From DASWIG01 sp965371445 (GTDB taxonomy: Bacteria; Acidobacteriota; Thermoanaerobaculia; Multivoradales; J023): a DNA stretch of 6,473 bases. The stretch spans positions 1-6,473 of the forward strand of contig CBDUYN010000308.1 in NCBI GenBank assembly GCA_965371445.1. The letters are read 5' to 3'. Below the pieces are notes generated by a model. That model made no database searches. It was not told where the DNA came from and saw only the letters and a program-made list of their open reading frames with translations. Shown here in pieces: positions 1 through 4,317 of this stretch (the stretch's first letter is position 1; each line of letters opens with the position of its first letter). The translations under genes and the position numbers were made by a program.

Positions 1-439
1 CGACGATCGGCAGGACGACCTCGTCGCGCGGGAAGAGCCTTTCGAAGAAGGCCACAGGCTGCCCCGGCGCGCGGCCGGGGTCATCGAGGAGATGGTCCTG
101 CGGCGTCACCAGGCTCTTCAAGACCTCTTCGGCGAAGCCGGGGCGGAAGAAGATCGTAAAGCACTCGACCTCGGTCCCCGAGCGGATCGAAGAGGCGTAA
201 CGCCGTCCGTTGTTGAGCAGCAGATAGGAGTCCGGCTCGACGACGAAGCGCGCCCCTTGCACCTCGTGGACCTCGCTGCCACGGAAGACGCACTTGATCG
301 ACAGCGGTCCGCTGTGCTCGTCGTAGGCGACATCGCGGCCGGTGGCGGCGAGGACCGCGTTGGGCGAGCCCGGCAGCGGGCACGGCCGCGGGAACTCGCG
401 CACGATCTTCGGCGTCGTCGCAGGCGTTTCTCGGCCCAT
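1..439 (-). CDS. AraC-family transcriptional regulator, N-terminal part (3' end outside window)
   Basis: The complement of 439 down to 1 is an open frame of 146 codons without a stop. It encodes the ligand-sensing N-terminal part of an AraC-type regulator. The protein begins MGRETPATTPKIV. It has a cupin-like beta-rich segment (SIKCVFRGSEVHEVQG, then EPDSYLLLNNGRRYASSI) followed by ECFTIFFRPGFAEEVLKSL, a segment I associate with short AraC regulators of environmental bacteria. The C-terminal double helix-turn-helix that would prove the family lies beyond base 1. The ATG at 439 was chosen because a weak CAGGA lies just upstream and homology-like sequence starts soon after. The gene is divergent from the arsR-mer unit. 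A putative AraC-type site lies about 60 bases upstream, and two more copies precede the second mer unit, so it may control itself and that unit (inference). Other minus- and plus-strand frames here look like shadows. Confidence 0.72.
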   Translation of the reverse strand, partial: MGRETPATTPKIVREFPRPCPLPGSPNAVLAATGRDVAYDEHSGPLSIKCVFRGSEVHEVQGARFVVEPDSYLLLNNGRRYASSIRSGTEVECFTIFFRPGFAEEVLKSLVTPQDHLLDDPGRAPGQPVAFFERLFPRDEVVLPIV

Positions 440-474
440 GTCCTGGTTTACGACCCGCGCCGCCCTATGGTTCT

Positions 475-515
475 GCCGGCCGGCCGGTCTCACCAAAAGA
501 GCAACTTTCGAGAAA
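475..515 (+). promoter_or_regulatory. putative AraC-type binding site with GC block, upstream of the divergent araC gene
   Basis: The segment AGCAACTTTCGAGAAA (500-515) recurs almost unchanged at 3243-3257 (minus orientation) and 3282-3297 (plus orientation, one C to T change). A GCCGGCCGGCCGG block at 475-487 also recurs at 3307-3318. In both places the GC block lies between the site and the start of the gene it precedes. The site contains an imperfect dyad TTTC-GA-GAAA. Repetition of two linked motifs at two promoter regions of one locus points to a shared regulator, and the adjacent AraC protein is the obvious candidate (inference). A weaker partial match, CTCGAAAG, lies at 561-568. Confidence 0.5.
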
Positions 516-610
516 CCGCGGGGCGCTTCACGAGCAGTAGGCCCGGACCCGGTGTCCGAGCTCGAAAGCCTGGGAAACGGGTAGAAAGGTCGCCGCTGGC
601 AAATCCAGAT

Positions 611-640
611 TCAGTGTTTTAGCGTATACTTAATAACTGA
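611..640 (+). promoter_or_regulatory. palindromic ArsR/SmtB-type operator over the arsR-mer promoter
   Basis: A 30-base imperfect palindrome runs from TCAGT (611-615) to ACTGA (636-640). The arms are TCAGTnnTTnAG and CTnAAnnACTGA, separated by six bases. It lies immediately upstream of the Shine-Dalgarno sequence of the ArsR-family gene and contains a good -10 hexamer, TATACT, at 625-630. The -35 is not clear. This AT-richer patch stands out from its GC-rich surroundings. An ArsR repressor bound here would cover the promoter and be released by metal, the usual autoregulatory arrangement of the family. The palindrome is seen directly; the binding protein is inferred. Confidence 0.65.
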
Positions 641-654
641 GGAGGTAATCACGC

Positions 655-1053
655 ATGCAGAAAGAGCTCATCGACTCCCAAGGCCTCTGCCGAGCCTCGA
701 TCCGGACGGAGGAGGAAATCGCGGCCCTCCGCGGCCAGTTGGCGGCCGACGGGCCTCGTCTCGACGCCACGCTCCGGCGCCTCGAGGCGATCAAGGACCC
801 CACCCGCTTCCGCATCATCCATCTTCTGAACCGCTACGAGCGCCTGTGCGTCTGCGACCTGGCCAACGTCCTGGGCGTGACCAGCTCGGCGGTGTCGCAG
901 CACCTGCGGCGGCTCAAGGACATGGACCTGGTTTCGAGCTCCCGGGTGAAGCAGACGATGTTCTACGCGCTCGACGACCATGACTTCATCGCGTTCCTCG
1001 AACGCCTGGACCCCGCCGACCGCGCTCGCGAGCGCCTCGCGGCGAGCGCCTGA
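655..1053 (+). CDS. ArsR/SmtB-family metal-responsive repressor
   Basis: The 132-residue protein is a winged helix-turn-helix repressor, slightly longer than typical ArsR proteins because of an N-terminal extension. The core runs from about residue 36 (RLEAIKDPTRFRIIHLL) through the recognition helix at about 75-87 (VTSSAVSQHLRRLK) and the wing (VSSSRVKQTMFYAL). Likely metal ligands are the CVC pair, Cys65 and Cys67, in the ELCVCDL-type motif, plus Cys12 in the N-terminal arm. That set resembles the CadC/ArsR alpha-3N type of thiolate site. The start is fixed by a strong AGGAGG at 640-645, and a palindromic operator lies directly upstream. It precedes the MerA-like gene by 11 bases, so it is probably the cytoplasmic mercury sensor of the unit. 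ArsR-type rather than MerR-type control of mer genes is known in some bacteria, for example Streptomyces. Which metal it senses is inferred from context. Confidence 0.88.
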   Translation: MQKELIDSQGLCRASIRTEEEIAALRGQLAADGPRLDATLRRLEAIKDPTRFRIIHLLNRYERLCVCDLANVLGVTSSAVSQHLRRLKDMDLVSSSRVKQTMFYALDDHDFIAFLERLDPADRARERLAASA

Positions 1054-1064
1054 GAGGAGGCGTC

Positions 1065-2405
1065 ATGGACTGTCGCTCCAGAGGCGCGCTCCACGGGAAT
1101 TGTTGTGCGACCTCGCCACGAGCCCCAGCCGATCACCTGGTCGTTCTCGGCGGCGGATCCGCCGCTTTTGCGGCCGCGATCAAGGCCAGCGAGCTCGGCG
1201 CCGAAGTGACCTTGATCAACGACGGACTGCCGATCGGCGGCACTTGCGTGAACGTCGGCTGCGTGCCGTCGAAGACCCTCATCCGGGCCGCCGAAGCCCA
1301 TCACCGGGCGGCGCATCCCCGCTTCGCGGGAATGGCCTCGAGCAGCGAGATCACCGACTTCGCGGCCGTCATGGAGCAGAAACGGCAGCTGGTGGAAGAG
1401 CTTCGGCAGGCCAAGTACCTCGACGTCGTCGCGGATCTGCCCCGTTTTCGGCGGATCTCCGGCCGAGGGTGCCTTCTCGATTCCCGCCACGTCGAGGTCG
1501 ACGGCGAGGTCCTGGCCGCCGACCGCATCCTTGTCGCGACCGGCGTAGCGCCTTCGGTGCCGCCGATTCCGGGGCTGGCGGAGGCCGGCTACCTGACCAA
1601 CGAAAGCGCTTTTGAGCTCGACGATCTCCCGAAGTCGCTGATCGTCCTGGGTGGACGCTACGTGGCTCTGGAGCTCGCTCAGATGTTCGCCCGCTTCGGC
1701 GCCCGGGTGACCGTTCTCCAGCGCTCGTCCCGGATCCTGCCGAGCGAGACACCCGACCTGACCGAGGCGTTGACGGGATTCCTGGCGGACGAAGGGATCG
1801 AAGTGGTCACCGGCGTCGCGGTGGGCCGGGTCTCTCGGCACGGCGGAGAGGTCGAGGTGGAAGCCGAGGTCGGCGGAACCGTCCGGACATTCCGCGCGAC
1901 GCAGATCCTCGCCGCCACTGGCCGCATCCCCAACACCCGAGACATGGGTCTCAAAGAGGCCGGCGTCGAGCTCGACGCACACGGCTTCCTGCGGGTCGAC
2001 GAGACGCTCAAGACCAGCATCGACGGTATTTACGGTGCCGGCGACGTGATTGGTGACCCGATGTTCGTCTATACCGCGGCCTACGAAGGGGCGCTGGCCG
2101 CCGATCGGCCACCTGACCAACCGGGACCGGTTCGGCGCGGGCCGAACCCGCAACTGATGGGCTTGACCTCCTACGTTCCGGGAGGAGCTTGGCGGTGCTC
2201 GACCCCTTGCCCTGCCAGCCAAGCAACGAAGGAATGGGCTCCTGAAAGCCATCCTCTGGCTCCTCGCAGCTCTCCTCGCCTCGGCCCCGGCCTCCCGGCC
2301 GGAACCCAATTCGAGTCTGATTCTGGGGTTGCGATGGCTCTTTTGAGAGCCCGGAGGGGCAGCAACGAAACACCATTGGAACTGACCGCAAGGAGCAAGA
2401 AATGA
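1065..2405 (+). CDS. merA: MerA-like mercuric reductase, C-terminal dimerisation domain missing or replaced
   Basis: MerA is a cytoplasmic FAD/NADPH enzyme reducing Hg(II) to Hg(0). The frame gives 446 residues. Seen: the FAD loop VVLGGGSAAFAAA (about 26-38); the redox motif GGTCVNVGCVPSK with Cys61 and Cys66, both normal TGC codons; ATGVAPSVPPIPGL; the pyridine-nucleotide region IVLGGRYVALELAQMFARFG (from 193); and the second FAD motif IYGAGDV (from 323). Homology ends at about VYTAAYEGALAA (residue 346, base 2105). The last 100 residues are Pro/Arg/Ser-rich and unlike the roughly 130-residue MerA dimerisation domain, and the C-terminal Cys pair that passes Hg(II) to the active site is absent. 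There is no N-terminal HMA domain, only a short leader with Cys3, Cys13 and Cys14. A strong GAGGAGG precedes ATG 1065. The stop overlaps the next start (ATGA at 2402). A frameshift plus deletion near 2105 is likely, so activity is uncertain. Confidence 0.8.
   Translation: MDCRSRGALHGNCCATSPRAPADHLVVLGGGSAAFAAAIKASELGAEVTLINDGLPIGGTCVNVGCVPSKTLIRAAEAHHRAAHPRFAGMASSSEITDFAAVMEQKRQLVEELRQAKYLDVVADLPRFRRISGRGCLLDSRHVEVDGEVLAADRILVATGVAPSVPPIPGLAEAGYLTNESAFELDDLPKSLIVLGGRYVALELAQMFARFGARVTVLQRSSRILPSETPDLTEALTGFLADEGIEVVTGVAVGRVSRHGGEVEVEAEVGGTVRTFRATQILAATGRIPNTRDMGLKEAGVELDAHGFLRVDETLKTSIDGIYGAGDVIGDPMFVYTAAYEGALAADRPPDQPGPVRRGPNPQLMGLTSYVPGGAWRCSTPCPASQATKEWAPESHPLAPRSSPRLGPGLPAGTQFESDSGVAMALLRARRGSNETPLELTARSKK
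2106..2401 (+). other. non-homologous tail region of the MerA-like frame
   Basis: These 300 bases remain open in the merA frame, but the translation is low in complexity and matches nothing I recognise. In the +1 frame a TGA-TGG-GCT-TGA cluster (2155-2166) is followed by an open stretch that ends with a hydrophobic run (KAILWLLAALLASAPAS) and stops at 2343-2345. A hairpin, GGCTCT-TTTG-AGAGCC (2336-2351), follows without a T-run. AGGAG at 2391-2395 serves the next gene. The region could be decayed coding DNA left after loss of the MerA C-terminus. I see no confident gene in it. Confidence 0.4.
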
Positions 2406-3064
2406 TCCGAACCGTCGCAAGATCCGCCAGGCTCGTAGCAGCCGCTGGCTTTCTGTGGGTGGCCTCGGCCGTCCCCACCCTCGCCCAAGTCGAGCGTGCC
2501 GAAGTGCGCATTGATGGCATGACCTGACCGCTCTGAGCCTACGGGGCTGAAAAGGCCCTGCGACGCCTGGATGGCGTCGACGACGTGACGGTTGATCTGA
2601 AGAGCGGACAGGCCATTGTGCTCGGCGCAGAAGAGAAGAGCTTCGATCCCTCTGCGATCCGGAAAGCGGTGCAGGACGCCGGCTTCACACCTGGGGAAAT
2701 CCGGGTCACGGCCGCCGGATCCTCGTCCAAGGACGAGGATTTCTGGGTTCTGGAGATGTCCGGCCCGCCGGGAAGGCTGGTGCTGGCGGCAGGCGCTGAG
2801 ATCGAGGAGCTACAGTCGGCCGAAGCGCTAGGAAAACGCATTCGCGTGACGGGGATGTTGCATCCCTCCCATGCTGACCACCCGCCTGGCCTGACCGTGG
2901 AAGAGTGGACCCTCGCAGGCTCTTCCGAGGAGGACATGGTCGATCCCCCGGCGCTGATCGATGACCGCGTGGAATTCGGTGGGAGGTCGGGCCACACGCC
3001 GAGGGGCAAGCGTGGCCCGGGCACCTCGAGGACCTCGCTGCGGCCTTCGGGACCGAGGAGGTAG
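2402..3064 (+). CDS. secreted MerP-like HMA protein with a selenocysteine UxxU motif (two in-frame TGA)
   Basis: Read through two TGA codons, the frame gives 220 residues. A signal peptide ends near Ala28 (LVAAAGFLWVASAVPTLA), so the protein is exported. Residues 31-102 form a heavy-metal-associated fold. RIDGMT is followed by TGA (residue 42), P-L, TGA (residue 45), then AYGAEKALRRLDGVDDVTV and a late DAGF. Both TGAs sit exactly at the two cysteines of the family's GMTCxxC metal site. Residues 111-170 form a second segment, with GKRIRVTG and HPPGLTVEEW, that may be OB-fold-like. The last 30 or so residues read antisense into a phosphatase remnant, so the original 3' end may be lost. AGGAG (2391-2395) supports the ATG, which overlaps the merA stop. 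Hairpins at 2542-2560 and 2561-2579 look like SECIS elements. The predicted role is extracytoplasmic Hg(II) binding. Two nonsense mutations are the alternative, but hitting only these two codons by chance is improbable. Confidence 0.82.
2525..2536 (+). other. two recoded TGA (selenocysteine) codons in the MerP-like gene
   Basis: TGA at 2525-2527 and TGA at 2534-2536 are codons 42 and 45 of the frame starting at 2402. The motif reads Gly-Met-Thr-Sec-Pro-Leu-Sec-Ala-Tyr-Gly. In HMA proteins these two positions are cysteines that clamp the metal. The codons on both sides continue the HMA fold without any frame change. Other genes here use TGA as a normal stop, so global reassignment of TGA is not supported and local recoding is the better explanation. 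Confidence 0.82.
2542..2560 (+). promoter_or_regulatory. predicted bacterial SECIS hairpin for the first TGA of the MerP-like gene
   Basis: CGGGGC (2542-2547) pairs with GCCCTG (2555-2560): six pairs including one G-U. The 7-nt loop TGAAAAG has G at position 2. The loop begins 20 nt after the TGA at 2525-2527. This fits the usual bacterial SECIS layout: a small loop with an early G, about 16-37 nt past the UGA, inside the coding sequence. For the second TGA the distance is only 11 nt, so it probably serves the first. It abuts the next hairpin without a gap. Confidence 0.6.
2561..2579 (+). promoter_or_regulatory. predicted bacterial SECIS hairpin for the second TGA of the MerP-like gene
   Basis: CGACGCC (2561-2567) pairs perfectly with GGCGTCG (2573-2579), giving a seven-base-pair stem. 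The loop is TGGAT with G at positions 2 and 3. The loop starts 31 nt after the TGA at 2534-2536, within the accepted SECIS range. It lies directly against the hairpin at 2542-2560, so two tandem hairpins follow two tandem UGA codons. Part of the pairing also encodes the conserved LDGV stretch of the HMA fold, so some of it could be coincidental. Confidence 0.62.
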
Positions 3065-3096
3065 GGGTCCGGCAGGCCGGCGTTGGCGAGCTCGAA
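2985..3096 (-). pseudogene. remnant of a PP2C/SpoIIE-type serine phosphatase
   Basis: On the minus strand, from 3096 downward, one frame reads FELANAGLPDPYLLGPEG, then SEVLEVPGPRLPLGVWPDL. This closely resembles the SpoIIE/RsbU phosphatase core, where an ANAG(H/L)PPPYLL strand is followed by a PLG(V/I) turn. Upstream (about 3100-3170) the phosphatase-like frame appears to shift. Downstream, beyond about 2985, similarity stops. No start, no intact domain and no stop belong to it, so it looks like a fragment left by recombination. It lies antisense to the 3' end of the MerP-like frame and just before the second regulatory region, suggesting a junction between two once-separate segments. Confidence 0.45.
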
Positions 3097-3242
3097 GGTT
3101 CCCTGCCGTCGAGCTCGCTACAGGCGTCCTGGAGAGCGGCGGCATTCTGGTGCATGACGGCCTCTAACGCCATGCCGCCGATGACACGTCGATATCGCGC
3201 GTCCCAGCCCTGTGTCTCAGCGGCGCTCACGGCACGGGCGGC

Positions 3243-3318
3243 TTCTCGAAAGTTGCTCCTCGGCCACCAGCGAGCGCGAATAGCAATTTTCGAGAAAGCG
3301 GCGTGAGCCGGCCGGCCG
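3243..3318 (+). promoter_or_regulatory. paired outward-facing AraC-type sites plus GC block before the HMA-thioredoxin-merB unit
   Basis: TTCTCGAAAGTTGCT (3243-3257) is the reverse complement of the site found at 500-515. AGCAATTTTCGAGAAA (3282-3297) is a direct copy with one base changed. They are inverted, with equivalent ends 39-40 bases apart, about four helical turns, which would put two bound proteins on the same DNA face. GCCGGCCGGCCG (3307-3318) follows, as in the first regulatory region. The start codon of the downstream gene is 57 bases beyond the block. No convincing -35/-10 pair is visible, consistent with activator-dependent transcription (inference). Confidence 0.55.
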
Positions 3319-3374
3319 TAGCTACAGCCGTGAAAGCCACCGAACGACACGAAACAAGCTCAGGAGACCAAGCC

Positions 3375-3752
3375 ATGAAAGCGAAAAGGACGTTGACCCA
3401 AGGACTGATCTTCCTCGTGGTGCTGGCCACGATCCCGGCGTTCGCCGCCGGACCCCGCCGCGCGACCGACGAGGTCGCCGTCGCCATCGCCGCCGACTGC
3501 GGCTACGGCCGCAGCCAGGCCGAGGAGATGCTGGTCCAGATCGACGGCGTCGAGGACGTCTGGTCGCCGGGATCCGACAAGACCCTGCAGGTGGAGTACG
3601 ACCCGTCCCAGACGTCGCCCGAGAAGATCGTCGCCGAGTTCAACTCGGAGCTCGACGGCTTCACGATCGAGCTTGCCGACGGCGAGGCGGCGGAGGACGA
3701 GCCGGAACAGAGGCCGAAAAGGAGGTCGCACAAGAAGTGCGACCGCTGCTAG
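3375..3752 (+). CDS. small secreted HMA-like protein with a C-terminal CxxC tail
   Basis: The protein has 125 residues. A signal peptide or membrane anchor covers residues 1-25 (QGLIFLVVLATIPAFAA). Residues 32-100 follow the beta-alpha-beta-beta-alpha-beta order of a heavy-metal-associated domain: DEVAVAIAADCGYGRSQAEE, then IDGVEDV, LQVEYDPSQTSPEKI and a late DGFTIEL. The usual GMTCxxC is replaced by AADCGYG, leaving only Cys42 in the metal loop. The acidic linker EAAEDEPE and a basic KRRSHKK lead to a terminal CDRC, so Cys122 and Cys125 form a CxxC at the very end. ATG 3375 is preferred over the upstream GTG at 3303 because AGGAGA (3362-3367) precedes it and the signal peptide begins there. 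It opens the second unit, 32 bases before the thioredoxin gene. A role in exported metal binding is likely; the metal is inferred from neighbours. Confidence 0.75.
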   Translation: MKAKRTLTQGLIFLVVLATIPAFAAGPRRATDEVAVAIAADCGYGRSQAEEMLVQIDGVEDVWSPGSDKTLQVEYDPSQTSPEKIVAEFNSELDGFTIELADGEAAEDEPEQRPKRRSHKKCDRC

Positions 3753-3784
3753 GCAGGCCGGCGGAAGAGAGACGGAGACAAGGC

Positions 3785-4294
3785 ATGCACCGACGCAACG
3801 TCATTCCCCTCATGCTCGGCCTGGTGCTCGCTGCCGCCCTGCCGGCGGCGGCGGCGCCTCCCGAGCCCCCCACCACGCTGCCGAGCTTTGATCTCGAGGC
3901 GCTCGACGGCGGCCGCGTCACCTCCGGCGACCTCGCCGGCAAGGTCGCCCTGGTCGACCTCTGGGCCACCTGGTGCGCGCCCTGCGTCCAGGAGATCCCC
4001 CACTGGAACGCGCTCCTGGAACGTTACGGCGCCCAGGGCTTCACGGTGCTCGGCATCACCCTGAGGTCGGGTTGGGCCGAGGACATCAGGAAAGACCTCG
4101 CCGGATTCGACGTCAGAGTCGACTACCCCCTGGTGGTCGGCGACGACGACCTGGAGTTCGAGCTTGCCGTGACCGGCTACCCGACGACCCTGCTCGTCGA
4201 CCGCGACGGCACGATTCGCAAGACCTATACCGGCAATACCGAGGGCAAGCTCGCGGAGGTCGAGGCCGACGTCGCGAAGCTCTTGTCCGTGTGA
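3785..4294 (+). CDS. secreted TlpA/ResA-type thioredoxin-like protein
   Basis: The protein has 169 residues. A signal peptide runs to about Ala24 (VIPLMLGLVLAAALPAAAA). The mature part is a thioredoxin fold of the TlpA/ResA/AhpC-TSA kind: FDLEALDGGRVTSGDLAGK, then the active site LWATWCAPC with Cys64 and Cys67 (both TGC codons), and the cis-proline loop GYPTTLLVDRDG. The length is normal for the family. ATG 3785 is chosen over an upstream ATG at 3737, which would overlap the previous gene and add a charged leader before the signal peptide. GGAG at 3774-3777 supports it. It is co-directional with both neighbours (32 and 23 base gaps) and probably co-transcribed. A reasonable inference is that it reduces the exported HMA protein, or the selenylsulfide or diselenide of the MerB-like selenoprotein downstream. 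A general TlpA role is the alternative. Confidence 0.87.
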   Translation: MHRRNVIPLMLGLVLAAALPAAAAPPEPPTTLPSFDLEALDGGRVTSGDLAGKVALVDLWATWCAPCVQEIPHWNALLERYGAQGFTVLGITLRSGWAEDIRKDLAGFDVRVDYPLVVGDDDLEFELAVTGYPTTLLVDRDGTIRKTYTGNTEGKLAEVEADVAKLLSV

Positions 4295-4317
4295 ATCGAG
4301 AGGAAGGAGAAAGCAAG

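Noticed and set aside
92..622. A 176-codon plus-strand frame at the left edge
   Set aside because: Arg-rich and featureless; the minus strand there reads as an AraC N-terminal domain. It also runs through the control region.
963..2420. A 485-codon open frame on the minus strand
   Set aside because: It lies antisense to arsR and merA, whose products show clear family motifs. Its translation is Arg/Gly-rich without motifs, typical of a shadow frame in GC-rich DNA.
3303..3374. An upstream GTG start for the small HMA protein
   Set aside because: It would translate the GC block, has no ribosome binding site, and would place 24 residues before a good signal peptide. ATG 3375 has AGGAGA at the right distance.
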